Origin: Sediminibacterium roseum
GTDB taxonomy: Bacteria > Bacteroidota > Bacteroidia > Chitinophagales > Chitinophagaceae
Assembly: GCF_009939005.1 (NCBI RefSeq)
Contig: NZ_JAACJS010000015.1
Span: forward strand, 1,738,325 to 1,802,324
Length of the DNA stretch: 64,000 nucleotides
Direction of reading: 5' to 3'
The position numbers and the translations under genes are program-made. Under the pieces are notes generated by a model. It worked only from the letters and a program-made list of their open reading frames with translations. It ran no database searches and was not told where the DNA came from. Positions 26,372 through 35,795 of the stretch are shown piece by piece; within the stretch, counting starts at the first letter, position 1; each line of letters starts with the position of its first letter.

Positions 26372-29300
26372 ATGCGTAATTTCTTTACTTCCTACAAGAA
26401 CCCGTTAAGCGTGATGGCCGTGATCATCATCATGGGTGGATTATTTGCCTACAGCAAAATGCAAACGGCACTTTTTCCTGAGATCACTTTTCCGAAGATC
26501 AAGATCATCGCTGATGCGGGACAGCAGCCGGTAAAAAAAATGATGATCACCGTTACACGGCAACTGGAAAATGCAGTGAAGCAGGTGCCTGACTTAAAAA
26601 AGATCCGCAGCATCACCAGTCGCGGCAGCTGTGAAATCTCAGCGTACATGGACTGGAACGCGAACATTGATATCAGCCAGCAACGCATTGAATCAAAGAT
26701 CAATGAAATAAAAAACACGCTTCCACCGGACATACAGATCACAGTGGAGCGGATGAATCCTTCTATCCTGCCTATCACAGGTTTTTCACTTGAAAGCAAA
26801 ACACGTTCGCCAATAGAAATGAAATTACTGGCGATGTATACCATCAAACCTTTTTTATCGCAGGTGGATGGCGTATCTGAAATACGCGTGATCGGAGGAA
26901 AAGAAAAAGAATATTGGCTTGTGTTGAATGTACAGAAAATGAACACACTCGGTATTACCCCGGACATGATCAATACAGCGCTCAGCCAGACTAATTTTAT
27001 TAAATCCAACGGATATTTATCTGATTACCGTTTGCTGTATCTCACTGTAACAGATGCTGCAGTTACTTCCAAAGATCAGCTTGCCAATCTTGTGATCAGT
27101 AACAACAGCAGGCGCGTGATTTTGCTAAAAGATATCGCGGACCTGCAGATCCAGGAAGCGAAAGAATACATCAAGATCAATGCAAATGGCCGAGAAGGTG
27201 TATTACTTGCAGTAATCAAGCAGCCCAATGCGAACCTGGTTGCATTAAGTGATCAGATGGATGCCAAACTCGCTGACTTAAAAAAGATCCTCCCGAAAGA
27301 TGTTACCATTAACCCTTTTTATGAGCAGGCTGCTTTTGTCAAAGACTCGATCAAAAGTGTAACAGACAGTTTGATGATCGGCCTCGCACTTGCGATTATT
27401 GTAGCGATCATCTTCCTGCGTTCTTTCAAAGCCAGTGCGGTGATCCTGGTCACGATCCCTGTTATCCTATGCCTGTCCATTATATGCCTCTTTGCATACG
27501 GGCAGACTTTAAATATCATGACACTTGGCGCATTGGCCGCTGCCATTGGCCTCATCATCGATGACGCGATCGTTGTTGTGGAGCAGATCCACCGGACACA
27601 TGAAGAACATCCGGGAGAACCTACTACAACACTTGTGCAAAAGGCAATCAAATATTTATTGCCGGCAATGGTCGGTTCATCCTTGAGCACCATTGTAATC
27701 TTCCTTCCTTTTGTACTCATGAGCGGCGTTGCAGGCGCATATTTCAAAGTAATGACCGATACGATGATCATCACTTTGGTCTGTTCTTTTTTTGTTACCT
27801 GGCTTATACTGCCTGTCATCTACATTTTCTTTACACGCAAAGCGGGTATTGTAAATTCATTTAAACAGAAAGCCAAACCGCATAATGTAAAGAACCAGCG
27901 TTGGGTTGGATTTTTTATACGCCGTCCATGGATCAGCTTGGTGATGATACTGGGTCTCATCTTTTCGATCTGGTTCATCTATCCAAAACTGGAAACAGGT
28001 TTTTTACCGGAAATGGACGAAGGAAGCATTGTTCTGGATTACACATCGCCGCCCGGTACATCATTGGAAGAAACCGACCGGATGTTACGACAGGTTGAAA
28101 AAATCCTTGTCACTATCCCAGAAGTGGAGGCCTACAGCAGGAGAACAGGCACACAGATGGGTTTCTTTATCACTGAACCCAACAGCGGCGATTATCTTAT
28201 ACAGTTAAAAAAAGAAAGGGATAAATCAACGGACGATGTGATCGCCGATATCCGCAAAGCAGTTGAATCTTCGCAACCCGCACTCCGTATAGATTTCGGG
28301 CAGGTTATCGGTGATATGCTCGGTGATCTCATGACATCAGTGCAGCCGGTTGAAGTAAAAATATTCGGTAACGACATTTCAAAATTACAGGAACTATCCA
28401 AACAGGTTTCCGATGTGGTAACCCATGTGGAAGGTGCAGCAGATGTGTTCGATGGCATCGTGATCGCGGGCCCGTCCATCAATATTGAACCCAATGCTAC
28501 GGCACTGGCGCAGTATGGTCTTACGCCTTCTGCTCTTCAGTACCAGTTGCAGTCTTCACTAGAGGGAAATATTGTGGGATCGGTCTATGATCGGGAACAA
28601 CTCAGTAATATCCGTCTGGTGTACCCTGGCAACAAAACATTAAGTGTTGCAGACATTGATAAGATTCCCGTGTTTTTGCCTAACGGCAGACTGATGCCGA
28701 TCAACCAACTCGCAAACGTACGCATCAACACTGGTGAAGCTGAAGTGGAACGTGAAGACCTGCAATCAATGGGCGTAGTTACCGCACGTCTTGAGAACCG
28801 CGACCTAGGCAGCGTGATCAAAGACATACAGGCAGAAGTATCTAAGAAAGTAGTATTGCCGCAAGGTTACGCAATTGTTTATGGCGGCGCTTATGCGGAA
28901 CAACAACAGTCGTTTAAAGAATTGCTGATGATTTTGATAACGTCTAGTTTATTGGTATTCGGTGTGATACTATTTCTTTTTAAAGATTTCAGGATCGCGT
29001 GTATCATTTTACTTATCGCCGTGCTGGGTATCAGCGGAAGTTACATGGGTTTGTATTTTACCAATACACCATTGAATGTGGGCAGTTATACAGGCCTTAT
29101 CATGATCGTTGGGATCATTGGGGAAAACGCAATTTTCACCTTCCTGCAATTCAGGGAATCCCTGGCTGAATCGGGAGACGCAGATCAATCCATCATCTAC
29201 TCCATTTCCACCAGGCTCAGGCCCAAACTAATGACTGCCCTCGGCGCCATCATCGCGCTTATGCCCATTGCGTTGGGTATTGGTACGGGTGCACAACTTC

Positions 29301-29431
29301 ACCAGCCGCTCGCCATTGCCGTGATCAGTGGGTTCATTGTTGCACTGCCATTGCTATTGATTGTACTACCGAGTTTAATAAGATTGACCTATAAACGTAA
29401 AATTCAGAATCTCTACAAAATGGATACTTAG
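26372..29431 (+). CDS. RND-family efflux pump (AcrB/HAE-like)
   Basis: Inner-membrane proton-driven pump of 1019 aa with the RND duplicated architecture (12 helices and two periplasmic loops). Helix 4 carries the paired aspartates D397-D398 (GLIIDDAIVVVEQ), typical of pumps for organic compounds rather than the DGA pattern of heavy-metal pumps. Start ATG at 26372. It is cotranscribed with the TolC-like protein and adaptor. The natural substrate is unknown; antibiotics or bile-like compounds are plausible. Confidence 0.93.
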   Translation: MRNFFTSYKNPLSVMAVIIIMGGLFAYSKMQTALFPEITFPKIKIIADAGQQPVKKMMITVTRQLENAVKQVPDLKKIRSITSRGSCEISAYMDWNANIDISQQRIESKINEIKNTLPPDIQITVERMNPSILPITGFSLESKTRSPIEMKLLAMYTIKPFLSQVDGVSEIRVIGGKEKEYWLVLNVQKMNTLGITPDMINTALSQTNFIKSNGYLSDYRLLYLTVTDAAVTSKDQLANLVISNNSRRVILLKDIADLQIQEAKEYIKINANGREGVLLAVIKQPNANLVALSDQMDAKLADLKKILPKDVTINPFYEQAAFVKDSIKSVTDSLMIGLALAIIVAIIFLRSFKASAVILVTIPVILCLSIICLFAYGQTLNIMTLGALAAAIGLIIDDAIVVVEQIHRTHEEHPGEPTTTLVQKAIKYLLPAMVGSSLSTIVIFLPFVLMSGVAGAYFKVMTDTMIITLVCSFFVTWLILPVIYIFFTRKAGIVNSFKQKAKPHNVKNQRWVGFFIRRPWISLVMILGLIFSIWFIYPKLETGFLPEMDEGSIVLDYTSPPGTSLEETDRMLRQVEKILVTIPEVEAYSRRTGTQMGFFITEPNSGDYLIQLKKERDKSTDDVIADIRKAVESSQPALRIDFGQVIGDMLGDLMTSVQPVEVKIFGNDISKLQELSKQVSDVVTHVEGAADVFDGIVIAGPSINIEPNATALAQYGLTPSALQYQLQSSLEGNIVGSVYDREQLSNIRLVYPGNKTLSVADIDKIPVFLPNGRLMPINQLANVRINTGEAEVEREDLQSMGVVTARLENRDLGSVIKDIQAEVSKKVVLPQGYAIVYGGAYAEQQQSFKELLMILITSSLLVFGVILFLFKDFRIACIILLIAVLGISGSYMGLYFTNTPLNVGSYTGLIMIVGIIGENAIFTFLQFRESLAESGDADQSIIYSISTRLRPKLMTALGAIIALMPIALGIGTGAQLHQPLAIAVISGFIVALPLLLIVLPSLIRLTYKRKIQNLYKMDT

Positions 29432-29459
29432 GTTTGAGAAACAATAAAAAAATACTATT

Positions 29460-29879
29460 ATGAAAAAGATTTTCTTAGGACTCGCCCTCATCGTTACCAT
29501 CGCAGTGATCGCACAGAAAACAGGCGGCGCTCCGGATGCAGCCAAAGCAGCTTTCGCAAAAGCATATCCAAATGCAACAAAAGTGAAATGGGAAAAAGAA
29601 GATGGAAATTATGAAGTTTCTTTTGTACAGGGTGGAAATGAACTATCAGCTATCTACAACCCGAAAGGTGTATTGCAGGAATCAGAACAGGAAATGAAAG
29701 TAAATGAATTGCCTGCAGCCATTATGACCTACATGAAAGAACACTACAAAGGCATTACAGTAAAAGGTGCTGCCAAAATTACCAAGGCAGACGGCAGCGT
29801 GAATTATGAAGCGGCAGTAAAAGGAAAAGATGTACTCTTTGACGCGAATGGTAAATTTTTGAAGGAAGCAAAAGATTAA
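29460..29879 (+). CDS. PepSY-like domain protein
   Basis: Exported protein of 139 aa with signal peptide (about 1-18, ending AVIAQ). Two copies of the PepSY-like pattern are visible, AKAAFAKAYPNATKVKWEKE with YNPKGVLQESE, and IMTYMKEHYKGITVKGAAK with FDANGKFLKE. It sits 28 bases after the pump gene. Such proteins bind or inhibit partners in the periplasm; the role beside an RND pump is unknown. Confidence 0.82.
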   Translation: MKKIFLGLALIVTIAVIAQKTGGAPDAAKAAFAKAYPNATKVKWEKEDGNYEVSFVQGGNELSAIYNPKGVLQESEQEMKVNELPAAIMTYMKEHYKGITVKGAAKITKADGSVNYEAAVKGKDVLFDANGKFLKEAKD

Positions 29880-29911
29880 ACACATTCATATCACCTAAAT
29901 CAACTACTACC

Positions 29912-30919
29912 ATGAAACGCAGCACCTTCTGTTTACTCGCGCTGTCTTTACTGACTGCATCCGTTAATGCCCAAAGTGGTTACCACCTTGTGAAAACCAT
30001 TCATATTGCAAGTCCCGGCGGCTGGGACTACCCTGCTTCTGATCCGGGATCCAATAAACTATTTCTCTCCCACAGTTCGCAGGTTAACATCGTGGATAAG
30101 ACAACCGGAGATTCAGTAGGTGTAATAACAGGCACTACCGGTGTTCATGGTATTGCTTTCGCAAATGCATTTGGCAAAGGATACACCAGTAATGGAAGGA
30201 CCAACAATGTAACCGTGTTCGACCTGAAAACACATGCGATGCTGGGACAGGTTGCCACGGGAAAAAATCCGGACTGGATCATGTATGATGCATTTTCAAA
30301 AAAGATCATTACCAGTGATCATTCTGCGGGAAGTCTCACGGTGATTGATCCGGCAACAGATAAAGTGGTGGCAACTATCATTGTTCCCGGTACCCTGGAA
30401 ACTATCGCCAGCGACAACGCAGGTAAATTGTTTGTGAATGTGGAAGATAAAAACGAGATCGTTGCGGTGGACATTGTAAAGAACGAGGTGATCGCCCATT
30501 GGTCACTTGGTTCTGCAGAAGGACCGACGGGTCTTGCTATCGATACAAAAACAAAAAGGCTGTTTGCTACCTGCGACAAAGTAATGGTGGTGATGGATTG
30601 CACCAACGGAAAAATAGTTGCGCAGGTTCCCATCGGTGATGGTTGCGATGGTGCCGCTTTCGATCCTGCTACCAAAACGGTTTTTGCTTCTAACGGTGAG
30701 GGTACTATGACAGTAGTTAGCGAAGTCAGCGCAAACGAATACAAAGTGACCGAAACAGTGAAAACAAAAAAAGGTGCACGCACCATTACAATTGATGAAA
30801 AAACGCACAGGTTGTATTTACCAACTGCCGATTACGAGCCAGTACCGGCAGATGCACCTAAGAACACCAGGGCCAAAATGATTCCAGGTTCTTTCCAGGT
30901 GCTTGTTTATGAAAAATAG
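29912..30919 (+). CDS. YncE-like beta-propeller protein
   Basis: Exported protein of 335 aa, signal peptide about 1-20 (TASVNAQ). At least five blades show the repeated pattern TVFDLKTHAMLGQVATGKNP, TVIDPATDKVVATI, VAVDIVKNEVIAHWSLG, VMDCTNGKIVAQVPIGDG and VFASNGEGTMTVV. Ligand and partner are unknown. It lies 32 bases after the PepSY gene and just before the terminator, so it probably ends the efflux operon. Confidence 0.85.
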   Translation: MKRSTFCLLALSLLTASVNAQSGYHLVKTIHIASPGGWDYPASDPGSNKLFLSHSSQVNIVDKTTGDSVGVITGTTGVHGIAFANAFGKGYTSNGRTNNVTVFDLKTHAMLGQVATGKNPDWIMYDAFSKKIITSDHSAGSLTVIDPATDKVVATIIVPGTLETIASDNAGKLFVNVEDKNEIVAVDIVKNEVIAHWSLGSAEGPTGLAIDTKTKRLFATCDKVMVVMDCTNGKIVAQVPIGDGCDGAAFDPATKTVFASNGEGTMTVVSEVSANEYKVTETVKTKKGARTITIDEKTHRLYLPTADYEPVPADAPKNTRAKMIPGSFQVLVYEK

Positions 30920-30947
30920 TCTCATGTACAGGTAGTTTTGATAAACG

Positions 30948-30976
30948 AAGGGGTTCCGTAAATACGGGCCCCTTTT
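30948..30976 (+). terminator. Terminator of the efflux operon
   Basis: AAGGGG..CCGTA / TACGG..CCCCTT hairpin with a T-G wobble, followed by TTTT. It starts 29 bases past the YncE-like stop codon. Confidence 0.8.
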
Positions 30977-31094
30977 ATGATGTCTTGGCTGCACGTGAAA
31001 TGTATGTGAAGCGCGTTGGTCCATTATTATATAATGGATAACAATTCAAATTCTCTCCAGATTCACCATTTACTTTCGTGCGACAAATTAATAT

Positions 31095-33509
31095 ATGAAT
31101 ACCAGAAATTTACTCGCTGTTTTATTATTGTGCTTTAGTGTTCTTTCAGTTGAAGCACAACAATCTACTTCAACTGTGCTGGGAACTATTGTCGATAAAA
31201 CATCAAAATCTCCTATAGAATTTGCCAATGTGGAATTGCTGAATCCCAAAGACAGTATGGTGATCAAAGGGATGGTTACGGACAATAAAGGAAAGTTCTC
31301 ATTTGATCAGGTAAAAAACGGCACCTATCTGATCCGCTATAGTTTCATTGGTTATGAAAAGACCGTAATTGCGGTTACCGCTGACAAAGGGCGAATCAAT
31401 GTCGGATCATTACCCATTACCTTGCTCAACGTGGCAATGAATAATGTGACTGTTACTTCAAGTAAACCGCTTCTCAATACATCCATCGACCGCAAATCTT
31501 ACGATGTTACAAAAGATATTATGGCGCAAAGCGGAACGGCAAGTGACGTGCTAAAAAACGTGCCATCTGTTGAGGTTGATATCGAAGGAAATGTTAGCCT
31601 ACGCGGTTCGGGCGATGTGATGATCCTGATCAATGGACGCACTTCACCATTGCTGGGCAAACTAAATAAAGCGGAAGTGCTTCAGCAATTTCCTGCCAAT
31701 ACAATTGAAAGAATTGAAGTAATCACCAATCCTTCTGCACGTTACAAACCCGATGGCACTTCCGGCATCATCAATATAGTTTTGAAAAAAACGGTAAAAG
31801 GCGGATGGAACGGCAGTGTAACTGCCAACGCTGGAAACCGCGACCGATATAACGCTAGCGCAACCCTGAATTACAAACCCGGCAAACTGAATATTTTCGG
31901 CAATTATGGAATAAGGCAGGATAACAGGCTCAGAACCATCATTACCAGCAGGGATTATCTTGACGCTACAACGCATGCTACAACAGGTTATTATTCTGAA
32001 GATGGAAGCTCGGTTACCAATCCGCTAACACACTTGGCAACATTGGGTTTTACTTATGCACCGGATAAAAACAACAGTTTCGGTTTGTCTGGTAACTACC
32101 AGAACCGCGATCAGTTAAAGAACGATATTAACACTAAGATTTTCTCTGATAAAAATCACGTTTACACAAGCTACTTCGATCGCTTACGCGTAGATCCCGA
32201 AACAGAAAAAGAAAAAGATGCTACAGCATTTTACGAGCACAATTTTCCATGTGAGGATCATACCTTACGTGTAGAGTTTAATGTGTCTTCTTCTAAAGAA
32301 GTGGAAAACAATGCGTACAAAAATATTTATCATGCGCCGGGTAACAGTACCTCGCTTGACAACAACCGTATTTTCCAGGGCGATGACCAGCAGCAATTAA
32401 CCGTTGATTATTCTCATGTTATCAATGAAAGCTCCAAACTGGAAGCCGGCTATTCCGGTTCCTTCAATCAGCAGGACTTTAATTTCTATTTTGAAAATTA
32501 CGATAATAATGCCGGCAAGTTCCTTGCGGATAAAATTAAAACCAACCAGTTTCTTTTTAACCAGTCAATCCATGCCCTGTATGGAACTTATCAGAAGAAC
32601 TATAATAAGTTTGGCTATTCACTTGGTTTGCGCCTGGAGGAAGCCATCGTTAAAGGATACCAGGTTACTAAAGACACTTCAATCAAAAACGATTACCTGA
32701 AATTGTATCCGACTATTCACCTCGCATACGAATTAACCGGCACAAGTCAGCTGCAGTTGAACTACAGCCGGAGGGTACACCGTCCCGAAGGCGATGACAT
32801 CAATCCTTTTCCTGAGTACCAGGATCCATATAATGTAAGAGCGGGTAACGCCAAGTTGTTACCAGAGATTATTCATTCTGTTGAATTCGGATACAAATGG
32901 CAGAATAAGAATTTTTCCTTTGTACCAAGCCTATACTATCGCTATAAACAAAATGGATTTACGCAGGTAACTGTTGCATTAAATGACAGCGTACTACTCA
33001 CTACACAGCAAAATCTTTCAAACGATCAGTCTGCTGGACTGGAATTGATTTTTTCAGCAAAAGCCGGTAAATTCTTTTCTTCCAACCTTAGTACCAATTT
33101 TTTTTACAACCAGATCAATGCTTCTAACTTAGGGTATTTTGATAAAAAAACGATTATCTCATTCAGCACGAACTTCAACAGTACATTTACGCTTACGCCG
33201 ACAACAATGATTCAACTCAGCGCCAATTACCGTTCGGCGCGGCTGACACCGCAAGGCAAGAACTATCCCTCCTTCGTAATGAATACGGGCATACGACAGG
33301 ATGTTTTTAAGAAAAAAGTTTCCATCATCCTCGCTGTCTCTGATGTTCTCAAATCACAGCAACAGAAATCAGAACTCAATACTACTTATTTGAAGCAAAT
33401 CAGCATCCGCAGAGCAGATCAACCAGTGATTTATTTAGGAGTGAGTTACCGTTTTGGAAAGCTGATCAAAAAGCCGGAGGATAAACTTCAGTTTGATAAC
33501 GCCCAGTAA
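31095..33509 (+). CDS. TonB-dependent outer membrane beta-barrel protein
   Basis: Outer-membrane protein of 804 aa. The signal peptide (1-21) is followed by a carboxypeptidase-regulatory-like domain (about 25-110, SKSPIEFANVELLNPKD). A plug region (about 118-220) has TASDVLKNVPSVEVD and SLRGSGDVMILING. The C-terminal 550 aa is an OMP barrel of the PF14905 type (alternating aromatic strands, ending FGKLIKKPEDK). No SusD partner is adjacent. It may serve as an importer for a small ligand. It is inside the island between the efflux operon and the Fic gene. Confidence 0.88.
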   Translation: MNTRNLLAVLLLCFSVLSVEAQQSTSTVLGTIVDKTSKSPIEFANVELLNPKDSMVIKGMVTDNKGKFSFDQVKNGTYLIRYSFIGYEKTVIAVTADKGRINVGSLPITLLNVAMNNVTVTSSKPLLNTSIDRKSYDVTKDIMAQSGTASDVLKNVPSVEVDIEGNVSLRGSGDVMILINGRTSPLLGKLNKAEVLQQFPANTIERIEVITNPSARYKPDGTSGIINIVLKKTVKGGWNGSVTANAGNRDRYNASATLNYKPGKLNIFGNYGIRQDNRLRTIITSRDYLDATTHATTGYYSEDGSSVTNPLTHLATLGFTYAPDKNNSFGLSGNYQNRDQLKNDINTKIFSDKNHVYTSYFDRLRVDPETEKEKDATAFYEHNFPCEDHTLRVEFNVSSSKEVENNAYKNIYHAPGNSTSLDNNRIFQGDDQQQLTVDYSHVINESSKLEAGYSGSFNQQDFNFYFENYDNNAGKFLADKIKTNQFLFNQSIHALYGTYQKNYNKFGYSLGLRLEEAIVKGYQVTKDTSIKNDYLKLYPTIHLAYELTGTSQLQLNYSRRVHRPEGDDINPFPEYQDPYNVRAGNAKLLPEIIHSVEFGYKWQNKNFSFVPSLYYRYKQNGFTQVTVALNDSVLLTTQQNLSNDQSAGLELIFSAKAGKFFSSNLSTNFFYNQINASNLGYFDKKTIISFSTNFNSTFTLTPTTMIQLSANYRSARLTPQGKNYPSFVMNTGIRQDVFKKKVSIILAVSDVLKSQQQKSELNTTYLKQISIRRADQPVIYLGVSYRFGKLIKKPEDKLQFDNAQ

Positions 33510-33599
33510 GGGATGCTTTCTTTTCACCAGCAAAAAAACATGGATAAATAAGGATTCACTTTGCTTTCAGTCTTGTATAGCGGTTTTTTAATTGCAGTG

Positions 33600-35090
33600 T
33601 TATCGCCTAAGTGAACGTCTTTGCTTTTGAGATTGTTCATCGAGTTTCAGATATCCTTCTTTGTGTGTTAAAAACGCATTGCTTTGAGTTAAGAATTTTT
33701 CCATTTGATCGAATTTTTGCTGATTTACCTGGCTGCTGAAGGTCCAAGCTTTCTGAAGCATTCTTATGTAAGCATCCCCTTCTCTCAGCTTGGTCAGTTT
33801 TTTTATCGCGCCCATATAATCTTCACGATAAACTGTTGGGATAATGATTTTTGCCAGTTGTTGTGAGCTGAGTTCGGCATTCATCATTACACGCGCTATT
33901 CTTCCATTTCCATCCAGAAAGGGATGCACTTCGCTTACAAGGAACATCATGTACGCTGCTTTGGCAAACGGGTGGCGTAAAATACTGTACCACTCATAGC
34001 CTTTCTTAAGCGTTCCTCGTACGAGTTCTTTATCTACAAATTCTGTATTACCTGCGCGGTTATTCTTGTCTTTGAATTCACCTGGATTTTTTGACGCTCG
34101 CGCGCTCAAAAGTATTGCGTGCCTTTCTTTTAGCAGATTGAGAAAATGATCGGGGGATGTCGGGGTTACCGCCATTTCCTTCTGATTCGAAACAATCTGG
34201 TAAGTTCCCAAAATATCATGCGAATCCTCATCGCGCGCCGGAATCGGCATTTCGGTTGTAATTATCTTTTTTGCTTCATCCAGCGTAAACTCGGTTCCTT
34301 CTATATAATTGGAGAAATAGCCTTCAAAAAATGCAAAGTTATGATATGCCTGCGTTGTTCGATTTTCTTCCGGATAATCTGGGTATTCTCGTTTAATCAG
34401 TTCATGGTAAAGGGATTCAAACAATTCGACTCTATCGGGATCTACCGGTTCGCCCAACACTCTTGATTTTGCGATGGGACTTATAAGATTTTTAGAGATC
34501 CCGGTGCCGAGCATGGCGGATACCAAACGGGTCAATTCTTCCGCTTCTTTTTCCATGCCCAGTTTTGGCGCAATTTCTTTCGCTTTGTCTCTTATTTGAT
34601 TGAGTGCTTCTTCCCCTTTGACCCGGATGAATTTTTCGATTTTTTCTTCCAGCTCCTGGCGTGGCAGGGCTTTGGATTCTTCACCAGTTCCTTTGGTTCT
34701 TTGAAGATTTTCAAGATAGGCTCGTGGTAGGCTGGAGATTCGTAAATTTCCAAAGAATAGCGAATCTTCATGTAATGGACCTGGGCCGCTGATAAAGTGT
34801 AAAGTGAGACCTGGAAGCTCTATACTATTTTTACTTTTACGGGTAAGGTAAAGATGCCCGTTTGAAGTCGGTATATGATCCAATGCACTGCGATGGCTCA
34901 ACTGCGCATCGGGAAATAATTCTGAGACCAGGTGATACCAGTTGCGCCGGATAATTTTTTCCGGTGGATCAGTAAGATTCGAGGTATATATTCTTGGTGC
35001 GATTTTTCTTACCAACCCCTCACGTTCCAGATTTCCGATTTCTTTCGAATTTTCGGCAGTTCCGATAAGTATTTCTTTCAATTTGTTCAT
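33600..35090 (-). CDS. AbiEi-like N-terminal domain fused to Fic AMP-transferase domain
   Basis: Protein of 496 aa with two parts. Residues 1-130 resemble the N-terminus of AbiEi-type antitoxins: a winged-helix-like segment (LEREGLVRKIAPRIYTS), then PPEKIIRRNW and LSHRSALDHIP. Residues 245-460 form a Fic domain with the catalytic motif HPFLDGNGRIAR (389-400). The inhibitory motif (S/T)xxxE(G/N) is present as SNYIEG at 260-265, before the Fic core, as in class II Fic proteins. Fic proteins usually attach AMP to target hydroxyls; the target here is unknown. A pair of 18-base direct repeats upstream may be its operator. Confidence 0.85.
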   Translation of the reverse strand: MNKLKEILIGTAENSKEIGNLEREGLVRKIAPRIYTSNLTDPPEKIIRRNWYHLVSELFPDAQLSHRSALDHIPTSNGHLYLTRKSKNSIELPGLTLHFISGPGPLHEDSLFFGNLRISSLPRAYLENLQRTKGTGEESKALPRQELEEKIEKFIRVKGEEALNQIRDKAKEIAPKLGMEKEAEELTRLVSAMLGTGISKNLISPIAKSRVLGEPVDPDRVELFESLYHELIKREYPDYPEENRTTQAYHNFAFFEGYFSNYIEGTEFTLDEAKKIITTEMPIPARDEDSHDILGTYQIVSNQKEMAVTPTSPDHFLNLLKERHAILLSARASKNPGEFKDKNNRAGNTEFVDKELVRGTLKKGYEWYSILRHPFAKAAYMMFLVSEVHPFLDGNGRIARVMMNAELSSQQLAKIIIPTVYREDYMGAIKKLTKLREGDAYIRMLQKAWTFSSQVNQQKFDQMEKFLTQSNAFLTHKEGYLKLDEQSQKQRRSLRR

Positions 35091-35130
35091 GGTAATATTT
35101 GTCTCCTAAAACCCAACCAAGCCACGCAAA

Positions 35131-35179
35131 TGGAAATAATTTACCCCATAAGTCTGCGTTTTGGAAATAATTTACCCCA
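35131..35179. promoter_or_regulatory. Two 18-bp direct repeats upstream of the AbiEi-Fic gene
   Basis: TGGAAATAATTTACCCCA occurs exactly at 35131-35148 and 35162-35179, 31 bases apart (three helical turns). The Fic start is at 35090, so the repeats lie 41-89 bases upstream, in the promoter zone. AbiEi-type domains repress their own operons via repeats, so autoregulation is likely but inferred. Confidence 0.6.
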
Positions 35180-35197
35180 AATATAAATAAATATCCC

Positions 35198-35794
35198 CTA
35201 ATTTCTATTTTTCGGCTTACTTTTTCCATTCTTTTGGAGGCTTAGCCGAACTGAATCAGTTAGAAGTTGAAGCTGTTTTTCTGCGCTCACAACGTTATTT
35301 CTAAAATTGTCATTATCTATATTAAACAGACTATCGATTCGGTAGGTTAACTTTACGACACCTTCATTACCGAACGCCCTTAGATACCGGTATTTAATAC
35401 TGTTTTCATTATACCAACTTAATCTATCGTATGTACGCATCCAACCACCGGCGAACAATAGCGTAATGAAAGCCAGACCTACGGATAACCAAACACCTTT
35501 GTGAAGTACGTGCTTGTGTTCAATTTTATTGTCTTTAATTGCTGATATCTCCTCATGCAGCCTTGCGATATTTTGGCTCAACTCTTTAACCACATTTCTA
35601 TCCAACAAAAACTTCGCGAGTATCTCTTTTTTTAAGCTGGCTATTTCATTAGTGATAGCTGAGTAGTCTATTTGTGGTCTTTGGTCTAGGGCTGCATGTA
35701 ATAATATTTCCATTCCTTCAAACCTTTCCACTACGGATTGCATAAGTAAATTCTGCGTATCATCATCCCTGATTTTTAATTCATTCTTATCCAT
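35198..35794 (-). CDS. Mobilization-associated membrane protein
   Basis: Unrecognised protein of 198 aa. Charged N-terminal helices (about 60-95, coiled-coil prone: SLKKEILAKFLLDRNVVKEL) precede one membrane helix (about 103-122, GVWLSVGLAFITLLFAGG). A soluble C-terminal part ends in a basic tail (KNGKSKPKNRN). It lies one base after the MobB relaxase in a Mob operon. Similar single-span proteins follow MobB in Bacteroidota mobilizable islands and may aid contact with the transfer apparatus (inference). Confidence 0.6.
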   Translation of the reverse strand: MDKNELKIRDDDTQNLLMQSVVERFEGMEILLHAALDQRPQIDYSAITNEIASLKKEILAKFLLDRNVVKELSQNIARLHEEISAIKDNKIEHKHVLHKGVWLSVGLAFITLLFAGGWMRTYDRLSWYNENSIKYRYLRAFGNEGVVKLTYRIDSLFNIDNDNFRNNVVSAEKQLQLLTDSVRLSLQKNGKSKPKNRN

Positions 35795-35795
35795 A

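Noticed and set aside
26372-29431. Heavy-metal (CusA) class for the island RND pump
   Set aside because: Helix 4 has paired Asp (IDDAIVVVE) typical of HAE-type pumps, not DGA as in the chromosomal metal pump.
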